This document shows positions 34,551-46,007 of a DNA stretch of 64,000 bases, piece by piece (the stretch's first letter is position 1; each line of letters opens with the position of its first letter). The DNA is from Leptasterias polaris (lineage: Eukaryota > Echinodermata > Asteroidea > Forcipulatida > Asteriidae). The position numbers were made by a program, and so were the translations under genes. The notes beneath the pieces are model-generated. The model did no database searches. It was not told the origin of the DNA and saw only the letters and a list, made by a program, of their open reading frames with translations. Where the stretch lies: the NCBI GenBank assembly GCA_037783415.1, contig JAZGTN010000016.1, positions 679,001 through 743,000 on the forward strand, written 5' to 3'.

Positions 34551-35690
34551 GAGGGCGATTCAGAAACAGTTTGTGGTTGCACCACACTAAATAAACTCCT
34601 ATAGGAAACAATGCTAAATGATAAATATTCAAAAATACCCAAAATATCGTGTAAGTCTCTCAGCCTCTTGAAAACGAAACAAACATGTTTTCGGACGACC
34701 GAACTTCAGAATTCTTTTCAATTTTTGGCAGGTCAGCCGTTTGGAATTTTTGCTAACTACCCCAGAAACAAACCCCACGAAAATGTTTTTTTTCCCAAAA
34801 CCGAGTTGCTGCCAGTTTTGTAAAGCACTTCTCCACTTCCCCGTTCAAAAAGGGCCAAATTTAACGCCTAAAGTTGAATCACAGAACCCACGGGTTGTTG
34901 TGATAGATTCTTATATTTACACAATCTATTAATTGCATGACCTCCAAAACGTTATAATTCAAAAGACTTTGAGGGCCTACAAATTATGATAAGTAGCTTG
35001 GCGTATGAATGTTGGCCTATTTAGTGTGGTGAACCCTATAAGATTACTAAGTTATTCTTTGTGGTTTACAAATTATGATTAAATCGTTGAGAATAAGTCA
35101 CTGACTTGATGTCTGAAAAAAGGAAAATGTTATTGCGTTCGTCGACAACAAGGTCAAACATGTTGGAGCATTTACATGTACTCTAAGCAATGCGAGAAGA
35201 AAAAACCTGCATGACACGCTGTGTACATTCTAAGGACAAGTCAGAAGTTATATCCAAATCCTCACTCAAAAAGTTATAAACGTATCTCTTTTTTTTAGTT
35301 ATAGGATTATAAACGCCTTACAAATCATTTAAATAATCGTCAAGAGGGGGTTAACTAATGGGGAGAAGCTGTAAAAGGAAAGGGGGTGGAAGGGAAAGGC
35401 CTGAGGGGGGGGGGGGAGATTTTGCTTACCCGCAAACATTTTAAACCATGTATTCATATTGAGTTTAAAATGGTGAACTTTATAACAGAATTGAATATAC
35501 ATAAGTCATTTTACCACGTTTAATTGTCCTTCCAAGTTTCATTTTACCTAGCTGTTAAGGGGTGAGGGTTGAATGGGTGGGCGGGGCGTGGGCGGGGCAT
35601 GTTGCAAAATGCATTTCTAGACATTTTACGGTTAATAAATTGTGGTTAATGGGAACAATAATTGGACTATAGTTAAGACTGTAAGCTAAG
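34551..35690. other. Unassigned spacer between R2 copies 2 and 3
   Basis: AT-rich sequence with a G run near 35405 and a gggtgggcggggcgtgggcggggc tract near 35575. The short ORFs at 34611-34823 and 34741-34932 show no recognisable domain. Confidence 0.45.
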
Positions 35691-36134
35691 GCAAAAACTA
35701 AAAGGTGGATTAAACAAAAACCTCCCTCGAAATATTACTTCATTCGCCCGAAATACCCTTTCGCCTTTCCCTTTAAAATATATATTTTTTTGTTTCCTCG
35801 AGATAAGCTTTTATTCCCTTGAATTACGGTTTTGTTAAATTTATTACATTCCTTCGAATTCATAGTAGAACATTAATTAACATAAACAGGTCAAGCACCG
35901 CTTCAGTCAAGTGGCACGATTGGGCTTTCGTAGTGTCATATAAAATGAACTTTGATCACAGTAGGCGTATACGGAGCCAGAAGCAACTACAATCTGCACC
36001 ATTCTTCAGTTTCCTCCTTCACATTCGAGTTTCATTGAGGTTGTTTTTTCTCTTCTGACAAGTATAGCAGAATTCAAGATCATTTCCCGTCATAACTCAT
36101 ATAAGTTGATACAATCATAATTAAGATTCTAATT

Positions 36135-36625
36135 CAATGCACATTTATTTTTCATGCTGACAATGACAATTAAACATACATTTGAAACAAATAACAATGA
36201 GTATAATTATGAGAAGATGGATGCCACTTAATTCAGCAATAAGATTTATAGAAATTTCAAAAATAATATCAAGTGTAATTAACATGCTAGCCAACATGCA
36301 GCGAAAAAAGTTAAGCATAATGCTTTTGTACATTTCCCTGTGACAGACAAGGACTTGGACACGACAAGGACAAAAATAACAATGACAATGACAATGACAT
36401 TGAGACCAGACCAGTCAAATTAAATAATTACCAAAACAAAGTGTGTACTAGATCTACAAATGCATATTCAAGAGGTGATGTTTCAGTTTGTTAGAGAATG
36501 ACTTGAGTGAACGAGACTTTTTAATATCCGAGTTGAGGTTATTCCAGAATAGGGTACCACGAGATACAATGTTGTTTTTTGAAAACGTTGTTCGGTAAAA
36601 TTTTGTATACAAATCACCTTTTGAT
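36135..36625 (-). mobile_element. 5'-truncated LINE tail, minus strand
   Basis: Reading the minus strand from about 36605, the frame FYRTTFSKNNIVSRGTLFWN, then LNSDIKKSRSLKSFSNKLKH, then a stop matches the C-terminal WN.L...IK...SL..FK..LK pattern of LINE ORF2 proteins. A 3' UTR with attgtcattgtcattgtt repeats runs toward 36150. R2 copy 1 has no equivalent sequence, so this is an insertion. Confidence 0.7.
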
Positions 36626-36910
36626 CAAAATAACATGCGACTATTTTTGTAGTTTTGTAAAAATGTAAAAGTGATATTGGATGCTGAATAGGCCTAAATC
36701 CACACTGATATGGGACAGTTGAAAAACAAACAAAAACATTACATGTTGAAATTTAACAACGAATCGATTTCTACAAGCCTCTATGTTTCTAAATCCACAT
36801 TGTAAAACAAAAATAACGTAAACTTACTGAAAAAATGCAGTTATCGCTATTTCCACAAAGTTTCTGCATTTTAATTTGACATATTGAGAAGACTATAAAA
36901 CCCTTTAGTC

Positions 36911-37790
36911 CAAGGGCGTCGATCGCTACTGAAAAGTAGGGGGGACGGGCGAGCAAGTCTTGAAAAAATACATCTTACTTTTTTGCACCCCACACTATTA
37001 CCTTTACATTTAATTTGTGTAAAGGGAACGGTGAAATCGTACGTATATTTGTGTGCAAACAGACTATAAGATGAGACTAAGTGACCATAAAAAAACATTT
37101 TTATTGTAATATATAAACTATATGCATCATACAGAGTGTGTTTAGAGAATGACACGCAAAGAAAATAGTAGGACCTGAACGCACTCAAAATGTTCAAAAA
37201 GCTTTAGGTTAAATATTTAAAATATTTCGTCCCTTGTTGATGGATAATCATGTATGGAGACTTAAGCTTAGTCCGGCGCTTATCGTGTGTCAGCTTGAAG
37301 TTCTTAGGAAAAACAAAATACTGCTTCTTCGACAAATCTTGTCATGGCCCAAACTGCTCCTATTTACTTTAATGGATTTACTACTACATTTTGTGCGTTG
37401 TGCGATTGAAACAAAAAAGTAACACATTACACACATACTTCCTTTAAGCTTTGTGGATGGGTTCTGTACCGTACATTATAGCATACACAAATGCTACCAA
37501 GGTTTGTCGGAAATAGGCCCAAAATACCATTTTGCGCTTCCATCAGCAAAAAGATGAACATGAAGAAAACATTTTACCGTTTGTTCGCTATTCTTTTAAT
37601 TTAACAAAAATTGTAATAAAATGTTAAATCAAGAAAATGGTGTATAATTTTACATTTAGTTGCATATTTCTAATGAGCAGTCAATCAAAAAGTGGGGGGG
37701 GGGGGGGACATCTGATATACTGTCCCCCCCCCAGTCTAAAAAGTTGGGGGGGGGGGAATTTCCCCCGCCCCCCACCCATCGACGCCCTTG
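36911..37790. mobile_element. Nonautonomous hAT-like element with perfect 8-bp TSD
   Basis: Termini CAAGGGCGTCGAT...ATCGACGCCCTTG (13-base TIR) are flanked by ctttagtc at 36903-36910 and 37791-37798. The empty site is visible in R2 copies 1 and 2 (ccctctagtccctgc, ccctttagtctctgc), confirming the duplication. An 8-bp duplication and CA(A/G)GGGCG ends are typical of the hAT superfamily. The 880-base interior has G and C runs near the right end (37693-37770) and no transposase. Confidence 0.85.
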
Positions 37791-38311
37791 CTTTAGTCCC
37801 TGCATCGCCCGTGTTTGCTGAAAAAATGTTTAGTTTTCGAGAGTATTGCAGTAAATTAATCGTAGTTCAAATTTCAAAAGATACAAAAGGCTATTTTCTG
37901 TTTTCTTGCATATGATGTTACCATAAAGTGTCACTAATTTACATGGGATATACATTATACGAAAACGCAATTATGTAACATTTGCAGCAATTTAATGTTC
38001 TTTAATGTTAAAGTAAATCATAATAATATTTTCACACAAATTTTGTTGAAAATAAATACACTAATCCTTGTTTTGTTCATGTTAATGTTTGCATAATTTT
38101 GTTTCTCAAACACTCTTGTCATAAAACTGTATCAAGTATCATTTTTAATAAAGTTACACATTATGTAAAAGCTGTGATAGCTTATACATCAACCCTCCTT
38201 TCCCACTTGATCTGCAAATCTTAAACTTTCTTCAATTCTTACCAACAACTTTGACAGATAAAACTTTTGCAAAAGAAAACATGTTTTTTTAAAACTCCAA
38301 CAACTATAGGG

Positions 38312-39830
38312 TCTACAATTGTTCGATTAGCTTCTCCGTGTGTACCGGGAATTTACACTCGTGTTTATAGCCACGCACTGAGGCTAATCGAACGCTGTGG
38401 TGTTTTCGCTTGGCACTCTGTGAAAATTAAAGTCACCTGGAAATATAATTAAAAACAATTTAAATATAAGGGTATATGTATATTAACAATAAAACAATTT
38501 TTTGAGTAATTGTTTGTCAGTATTTATATGTTTAAAAAATAGATAAAGTTGTTTGGGGGCGACTCCGCCCATCCCTTTTTGTGACGTCAATCGAGGAAGA
38601 CTTCGCCTCGATTGAACATCGACCCCACTCGAACTTGCCTGCATTTACGTTGTAGGCCCTATATACACGTGCAAGTAGTGAGATTGTACGTTTCGTTTGG
38701 TTATCCAAAAGGGGGTTTTTTCTTGCATTTTTCCAGCGAAAATTGCTGCTGGATGCAGCAAAACGAATAAAGATGGGGTCAGCCAGCATTTTTTCCTGCA
38801 GATCCCAGATATAGGCAGTTACGGGCATCGAAAGTTAGGCTAACGAGGGCAAAGTGGTCCGGTCCGACGTCGTTTTCAGCGCTATGCAGCGAACACTTGG
38901 ATAGCCCGGGGATTTTTTCGTTGGTAGTAGTGTGCAAGGGAAGTTGCAGTGAAGCTTAGGTTACCAGCGAAATGTTTCTGGTGGAAAAACAATACCTCGT
39001 ATTATCCGTGTTCTCGTTATGACCATGCTCGTATCTTCCGTTTTTAAGACATAGAAACGCGCATGGGACAGTTCGGGACCGGTGAAAAACCTCGTATAAA
39101 CTGGCGTCTCGTATTAGTCGACTGTACACTGTCCTAGGATTGCATTGGGTGGTGACGTCCGAATACGAAAACGCATCATACTGATCAGGTACCCAGACGT
39201 AATGTACGGGGCCAGACTACACATTTTCTCCTGCCTCGATTGACGTCACGAACAGCGCCATGTAAAGGGGGGCCTATTTTTTAATTTGTAATTAAAAGAA
39301 AAATAAATTTTTTTAACCTTAGTAAATTGTTTATTCACATTCCACTCATAAAAATGTATATATTAATGACAAAAGCTTTATTTTGAAAAAATACCACTGC
39401 CAGGTGCCTTTAAGGTCAAACGTTTTTGCGTAGCGGCAGGACTTACAAAAGTGTAAGCTCCGTCGTCTGCTCACTTGGAAAATGACGATGTCCGTAACGA
39501 CACAATTTAATTATAAAATATAAAATAACTTGCACACAGTCACCGTATGTTTGTTTTCCTGGAAGTACGTTTCCTTTCCATTTCTCATAATTGTTGCATG
39601 ACGATAAATCGAGTGTATTTTTTTACCTTTTTCCTCACGTCATTTCAACTTGTCCCCGCCATCTTGGTATGATACGTCATTACACCTGTGCATCCACCAG
39701 AGACCCGCTCGCGAGCTGGGGTTGTGGTGGCTTACACCCGGGGCAGACACGAGTATCACGTGATGGCTAATCGAACGCTCTCGTGTAAGTTTTAGTTACA
39801 CGTGTAAGCTATTCGAACGCACCCTATATA
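38312..39830. mobile_element. TIR element (GTTCGATTAGCT / AGCTATTCGAACGCACCC ends) inserted in R2
   Basis: R2 copy 1 continues uninterrupted where this 1.5-kb segment sits (after agggtctac). The left end has gttcgattagcttctccg and the right end gtaagctattcgaacgcaccc. Further gctaatcgaacg motifs occur inside both ends (38391, 39769), so termini are nested. An internal inverted pair, tgacgtcaatcgagg at 38582 and cctcgattgacgtca at 39232, bounds the central part. A THAP-like remnant lies inside. Similar GTGCGTTCGATTAGC ends occur in P450 intron 3. Confidence 0.55.
38771..38950 (+). pseudogene. THAP-type zinc-finger remnant of a transposase
   Basis: One frame, open from 38771 to a TAG near 38948, reads FFPADPRYRQL and then KWSGPTSFSALCSEHL. 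This fits the second half of a THAP (C2CH) domain: FP, a basic/Trp segment, a Pro, then C-x2-H in CSEHL. The N-terminal C-x-C half is not in frame, and no catalytic domain follows. THAP fingers occur at the N-terminus of P-element-like transposases, which fits the surrounding TIR element. The minus-strand ORF at 38532-38828 overlaps it and is probably a shadow. Confidence 0.4.
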
Positions 39831-40261
39831 TATTAGCTAAAAAAGGTATGACATAATTATTCGGGAAGAGTTATGTCATACCATACACAAAAATACACTT
39901 CAGTTTTACATGCCAGGTGATCTTAAAAATGATTAATGGTGAAAATAATTAAGATAATAATAATGAGATCAATCAATCAAAGGTAATTTATAGAGCGCCA
40001 AAATCAACAGTTTGAGATTAATAATAACAATGATTGAATCCTTTTTTTGATAGCAGTACTTGTAGTGTGTTTGAAGAAAAAATCCTGCTGCATAAATTAT
40101 ACCTAATACTTTGCAGGCAAAATTCATAAATTTAAATGCCCTCACAGTTACAATAACAAGCCACTTGTGACGTAGTAAAAACTGCCATGGCTGCTGGAGG
40201 AGGTTGATTCAAAAGAGGGCGCTATCAGAAACAGTTTGTACACAGTTCGCCCTATGGGAAT

Positions 40262-40640
40262 GGGGGGGGGGGGGGGGGGGGGGGTCTCCCGCAACACCAG
40301 TCTTCATTGCGTTGTAATGACCGGTGGGTTGGTGGCTGACCGCTGTTATTTGACCGAGCCAAAGGGTTAATTTTGAGGGGTCGGGGTTAGTTAGTGTTAA
40401 TTTGGAGGGTTGTGGCTGGTTAGGGTGAGTTTTGAGGGGTCGAGCGGGGTTGGTTAAGGTTGAATTTTAATGGTCGGGGTTGGTTAGGGTTAATTTTGAA
40501 ATGGTCGGGGCTGTTTAAGGTGGATTTCAACCAACCCCGAAACCTTTAAATTAACCCTGACTAATCACAATCATTCAAAATTAACCCTTCAGTTTTAGGA
40601 TTAGTTTTGAGCGGTCGGGGCTGGTTAGGTTAATTTTAAA
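40262..40640 (+). repeat. G run and degenerate GGTCGGGGTTGGTTAGGG minisatellite
   Basis: A run of about 24 G at 40262-40285 is followed after a short gap by roughly 30-base units of ggtcggggttggttagggttaattttgaa. Units near 40530-40600 are in the opposite orientation (aaccaaccccgaaacctttaaattaaccc). The units contain TTAGGG and could form G-quadruplexes. No function can be assigned. Confidence 0.75.
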
Positions 40641-41690
40641 TTGCAAAACTGAACTGCTAATATCAAGGTGCAACCATCTTGATTTTCTTCCGTTCAAATT
40701 AATGTACCCAAACCGAGGCTGGCTACTTGTTGTACATTCATTACTTTTATTGGATACAAGGAACATGACCAAGATGCTGGCACTGGCAACATGCTGTAAT
40801 GACATGGGACATTCGTTAACTTTAACCCTATACAAAAAGCAGTTTAGACAAATATTGATTTTTGTGATTTTGATTACATTGTTGTGCATTATTGCGAGGG
40901 GAATACCTACAATAAAGTTTATACTATTTAGTCCTTTCGTGTAATTATTTAAAGAAATCAAACAGACATGGCGTGTTAAGTGTTTGACCCCAATGGGACC
41001 TGTTCCGGAGTTATGACGCGAAATATAACTAATGGCGAATGAAATAATAATAGCCAAGGTTTCCCAACTTCAATTAATATTATTATTATTATTGTTTCGA
41101 AAAATTTGTGAACATTAGGGCCTAACAGCTAACCGGTTAAACACCGTTTAACTGTAGGCCTAATGTTGATAGAGGGCCGCTTTAAATATCACAACCACAA
41201 ATATGTTTAAACTGAAATTTGCGAGTATCTCGATGAACGGCTGCGACCGCGTTTTTCAATAAACGGCGTACAGGGAATGCATGTTACATCTTTCGAGAAG
41301 TATTTGTATATTTTTATGAAATTATGGAATTCCTTTTGGATTCGAAATTTCTTTTCAATAACCCCTTTTTTAAGAGCAACCGGAGAAATATGTAAGAATT
41401 TATTAACAATTGAAGTTATTTTTCACCCAATTATGAAACATGGTTGGAAAGATATTTTAAAAGTGTAGTATAGTGATTCACATAATATCCCTTGATATTG
41501 TGTATTTTTATGTAAACTTATGACGGAACTCGGTCCGCTATTTCGCAAGCTTTTTGACTCCACAAAACCGTGTGTTCCACTGGTTAGAGGCAAATAATGT
41601 GTTTTTTAAAATTACTATTCACTAATTACAACTCACCTGTGTTTTAGTGCATAAACAACTCCTAGAAAAAAGAAGTGTAACTTTTTGTAT

Positions 41691-42245
41691 AATTTTGCTG
41701 TGTAAAATTGCTAGGTACAAATGTGTCAAATTTGGCCAACATTGGGTAAAATGACAATTGTTGTTGGTACCCCTCACTTGTGTATAATTTAATACACAAG
41801 GAAAAGGTAACACAGTACCCCAAATTGGGTAAGAAATCAAAAAGCTTAACACCGAAGTTCAAATCACTGAATAAGTGGGTAGAACAAAATGTTTGAACCT
41901 CACGCAGTGTATTTTTTGCACAAGTGGTATAAATGAAATAACTGAAAATGAGGTGAAATGCTCCACATGAAATGTTTCACATACTGAAAATGTGTGCATA
42001 CACGCGTGCATAGCAAGTTGCAGCATACACGCGTGCATAGCAAGTTGCAGCAGGCACACAAATCGCAATAAAAGATAGATGGGTGGACGTTATGCTGAAG
42101 CTCCACCGATTTGTACCGAATTTCTTGGTAATTAAATAAGATATATGCCAATACATAGGAATACCACTTTTGTTATATTGACGGTGCCATTAGTTAAAAA
42201 AAAAATTGTGACAACAAATATAAAAAAAACGCCCCCCATACTCTT
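41691..42245. other. Unassigned sequence with a 27-bp tandem duplication
   Basis: No gene is seen. Two copies of catacacgcgtgcatagcaa + gttgcag are adjacent at 41997-42050. Minus-strand ORFs across them (MHACMLQLAMHACM) only reflect this repeat. Confidence 0.55.
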
Positions 42246-43455
42246 GTATATTGTATTATCGGATGTTCATTCATGAATGTATGTTACTAATAGAAGATTG
42301 ACATTTTGGATGACAGGTCACGGAACTTAAAATGCAACTCAAATATTATTGGTCATTTTCTGTTTGAGTGTTTGATTGTACTTTTGTTAAACTGCTTTGA
42401 TAAAATGGGCCATACGGACGCAATTGTGTCATTTGTTACTATTTTCCCGTTGGTTTTATTGTTTTGTTTGTCAATAATTTGTTATATATTGACAATGAAC
42501 TACATATTGGAAATAAGTTGTATTTTCTTAACATGTGCATTAACGTCACTAACGCCGCCATCTTAGACGGCGCGGCACACAGGATGGTCCAATGAGCAAC
42601 CTTCTTTTGACCAACTCAAATGACGTCATGTGCATAAGGTCATTGACATACCTACATAAAACTAAAAATCCAACTCACCACATCAAAATCCTCTCTCCCT
42701 TCTCTCCACCCCGAGTGATTTACTAGAATCCAATTTTGGAAGTAACACCTAAACTGTTGAATTGCAGTTCATATGGAAAGCTTACGTCAATACACGTTTA
42801 TCCAATGAAATCATTGTATCCTATGAAATCATTGGGCCTGTGCCTGTCTTTATCAGGGAACAAAGACCAGTCTAGTAGTGTTTGATATAGCCTGCATTTT
42901 ACGGATTGAGGTCTTTTTTTTATAAAGGCGCAGGCTCGCCAAGTATAAGCAAATGACAAATTCGTGCCACGAAAAGTCGCCCTTTGCCGCCAAACCTAAT
43001 GCAGCTCTTACAAATCCGAAGGGTGCGAACTCAGGGCCCAATTTCAAAGAGCTGCTTAAACAGAAAGTATTGCTTAACAATTTTCTGCTAAGCAGAAAAG
43101 ATCAGGACACCAGCCACAAATGGTACATGTGATTATGGTAGTTTGGTTGGTAAGCTTATTGTGGTAAGCAACATTATTCGTGCTCGGCTAGTTTTGTGCT
43201 TATCAGCTCTATGCATATTGGCCCAGCTCTCTTCCTTCTCAGCGTGCGCGTGAATCCCCCGACATGAGCTATAGTTCCTCCAGTATTCACACCCCAATGC
43301 ATCTTTGGACAGCCGACCAGAACTATACTTTCATTGTGTGCATTACGTCCGAAACCTTTGGTAAATTCATGAAAAAGATCGTAAAGTATTTATTTTTAAG
43401 GTGAAACTGCACCGTTAAGTTATTTACAAGCCCACGTTGGTACAAAAAGTTCAAA

Positions 43456-43552
43456 ATTTTGTTAGTGATGGCCTGACGTTTCGACCCTAGCAGAGTCTTT
43501 CTTTGAGCCTTCGAGAAAGACTTTGCTAGGGTCGAAACGTCAGGCCACTAAC
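43456..43552. repeat. Palindrome with GACGTTTCGACCCTAGCAGA arms
   Basis: The left arm gttagtgatggcctgacgtttcgaccctagcagagtctttct pairs with the right arm agaaagactttgctagggtcgaaacgtcaggccactaac around a short loop (ttgagccttcg). Block B retains only the left arm and loop. It lies about 1.2 kb upstream of gene C and may be a terminal remnant of a mobile element. Confidence 0.7.
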
Positions 43553-43599
43553 TAGTGTTTGCAATTATACCACAGGTCATTTCGGTTGGTAAGCAGTTT

Positions 43600-44756
43600 G
43601 CAACAGCTAATTATATTTTCTTTTACAAAAAACAACAACTTAATAAGCTTACTCACAAAGTCCCTGTTCTGCGGTGAAAATGTGCGTCAAACTTCCTGAA
43701 AAACACGACAAAACAATAGTGTCAATGACGAACGGGGCCCAAATAATGAGACAGTTGCATTGTGTGATAAAAATGAAATACTCAAGTTCGAGTTGTGAAA
43801 TTGACCAGAAATAAATTGGTCTATGGGCCTACAATGATAAAAGTTAAAACATGATTTTCTTCTTCACTTCGCAGGTCAGTATTTCAGCAGTATAGGGGCC
43901 CCTACTTCCTAAGTCACGATGAAAGTAAATGAAACACTCTTCCACCAGTGGCAGATGAGCTTACCCTTGACCAACTGAATTCCAATAAACTTTTTCAAAC
44001 AGCCTTAAAAAACAGCACAAACCAACGCCAAAGTCCAAAAGAAAACCATCGACAAGGCCAGAATACATTCATTATGAAGTGGTGAACACTTTGACTGCAA
44101 CCTTATTAGTTTCAGGATACCATATCTGTATCTGTATCACTATCAGAGGGTGTACGTGCTGGGTGTTTTGGGAGAGAGGACTGCGGCCAAGGAAGAATTT
44201 GAAGGACTCAGCTTGAATGACGTTTTCTTCTAGGTGGTCCCCAGTCAAATATTGACGAATGAGTAGTCACTTGAATTGTTTGGTGTTGCACAAAGGAACT
44301 TAGAAGCACTACTAAACCAGTCACTGATAGGGAATCTAGTGACCACATCACGTTTCTGCAAATCAAGCCAGGTGCCTGTATTTGTTATTAGAAGACAACA
44401 GGCAAAATACCAGGCTCATCGGATAAGATCTTCAGATAAGAACAAATCGAAGCAACTGTTCTTTAACACAGACTTGGTACACTATTAAGAGGGGACGGCC
44501 GCAGCCGAAACTACTAAACACGTGGGAACCAAACCAAATTAATTGATGAACTGCTCGAGAAAACGCGAAAGAACCAAGGTTCAGCTTATGCCACCTAATA
44601 TCTGGTCAACTACTGTTGAGATTAAACCACACTAGTTATTGTCAGTATTTGGTTTTCGGTATTTGGTTTTGACTGAGTTTCTAAAATTTACATTGACTCC
44701 TTGTCTTTGTGTTTCATTTCCACCTTTTAAAAGAAGAGAAATAAACAAATGCTGCA
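43600..44756 (+). other. Conserved 5' flank of gene C
   Basis: Collinear with the flanks of genes A and B, with small deletions. The tract ttgtctttgtgtttcatttccaccttttaaaag just before the start is conserved in all three and could be a splice acceptor. No coding frame is preserved across the copies. Confidence 0.5.
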
Positions 44757-46007
44757 ATGGCACACAACGAGCACACTGCCTACTCATACATCAAATCTCT
44801 TTTGTCAAGGCAGCCCAAGCTATGCAAACGAAAAACTGAAGTAAAGTATTTCAAGAAGGGAGACAATGCGTTTTCGTTTGCATATGACGTTTCTGCATTC
44901 ACTGGCAGTATATTTGTGTTAGATACGGGCACTGAATACTTAGTTTATGTAGAATTTGACAAAGTAGGCTTAGTAGGCCGAAGAAAAGACAGGGCTGATG
45001 ACTGTCTTATAGTTTGTTTGGACGGGAAGACGGTCAAGATCGTTTGTCTGGACAGGAAGAAGACGGTGATTAACAGCATTGAAGCTGGTTCGGAGTTTAC
45101 ACTACCTGATGAATTAGGCAAACCATTCTGTATTGCAGTGGGTAGTAATCCAAAGTTAATTGCAATTAGTTTTCATGAAAAAGAGAAGATTTCACTTTAC
45201 GATAAAAAAGGAGACCCCCAAAAAACACTGGAAGCCCCTTCACTCCTTGGGTATTTCACTATAAGCAAAGACTGCTTTATCTACACCACAAGTCAAGAAA
45301 TAAGATCAATACGTTCCACTGAAACAAATCCAAATTTCGAAACACTTACTACTATTAACACGCCACGTAGTATATGTTGTGACAATGATGGTAATATCTA
45401 TGTTACTGTAAAGAGAGACGAGACTTCGCGTGGAATTGACTGTGTCACTCGGTATGGAGCAAACATGGGATGTGTTATTGAGGATTGTGGTGACCCGTAC
45501 GGTATCACACTCGCACCATCCGGTGATCTCATAGTGGCTGCGAATGAATCTTATACGATCTATAAAGCTCCTCCCCTCGAGGGAATGTTTAAGTGCTCTG
45601 GATGCGTTATCTGCAAATATGTCAAGGAGTCAGCCTCCTTCAAATCTTCCGAAACTCGTGAGGAATACCCGATCAAGGCTTACATTACCTGCAAAACCAA
45701 ATACATAATCTATCTGATTACTTGCAAGAAATGTGAGATTCAATATGTTGGTTTGTCAAGGGGAATGTTAAATAACCGAATAAGGAGCCACAGATCAGAA
45801 ATCAAAAACAACAAGAAACCGAATCCGATCCTCTTTATTAAACACTATAGCACTAGCGAACACAATGGCGAATTTTATTCCAAAGACGATATGGTTGTGC
45901 AAGGTATTGAGTCACTTGGTGAACAATCAGAACTAAGTCTTAATATGAGAAAAACTTTCTGGATAACTGAACTTCAAACCAAAGAAAATGGTCTGAATAT
46001 GAGGTAA
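44757..46007 (+). CDS. NHL-like beta-propeller / GIY-YIG protein, copy C, catalytic Glu replaced by Lys
   Basis: Intronless 416-residue protein with the same start context as A and B. The propeller part keeps AYDVSAFTGSIFVLDTGTEY, GKPFCIAVG, INTPRSICCDNDGNIYVTV and YGITLAPSGDLIVA. It carries an internal near-duplication (IVCLDGKTVK then IVCLDRKKTV), adding about 15 residues. In the linker one residue is missing between the first two Cys (CSGCVIC instead of CSGTCIVC), so metal binding may be altered. IYLI, C-x2-C, QYVG, NRIRSH and the final GLN are intact, but RETFW of the paralogues reads RKTFW: K399 replaces the expected metal-binding Glu through a GAA-to-AAA change. The ORF is otherwise undamaged. 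It may encode a binding-only protein, or be an early-stage pseudogene. Confidence 0.8.
   Translation: MAHNEHTAYSYIKSLLSRQPKLCKRKTEVKYFKKGDNAFSFAYDVSAFTGSIFVLDTGTEYLVYVEFDKVGLVGRRKDRADDCLIVCLDGKTVKIVCLDRKKTVINSIEAGSEFTLPDELGKPFCIAVGSNPKLIAISFHEKEKISLYDKKGDPQKTLEAPSLLGYFTISKDCFIYTTSQEIRSIRSTETNPNFETLTTINTPRSICCDNDGNIYVTVKRDETSRGIDCVTRYGANMGCVIEDCGDPYGITLAPSGDLIVAANESYTIYKAPPLEGMFKCSGCVICKYVKESASFKSSETREEYPIKAYITCKTKYIIYLITCKKCEIQYVGLSRGMLNNRIRSHRSEIKNNKKPNPILFIKHYSTSEHNGEFYSKDDMVVQGIESLGEQSELSLNMRKTFWITELQTKENGLNMR

Larger units (their letters stand above)
35691..41690 (+). repeat. Long repeat R2, copy 3, with nested insertions
   Basis: Follows copy 1 from ttcctcgagataagctt through to actcggtccgctatttcgcaagctttttgactccac and the final gtgttttagtgcataaacaactcctag. 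It is split by four insertions absent from copy 1: a LINE tail (36135-36625), a hAT-like element (36911-37790), a THAP-containing TIR element (38312-39830) and a minisatellite region (about 40225-41190). The segment 40640-41190 inside the last of these is unassigned. Confidence 0.7.

Noticed and set aside
38532..38828. 98-codon minus-strand ORF
   Set aside because: Antisense to the THAP-like remnant inside a transposable element; no domain recognised.
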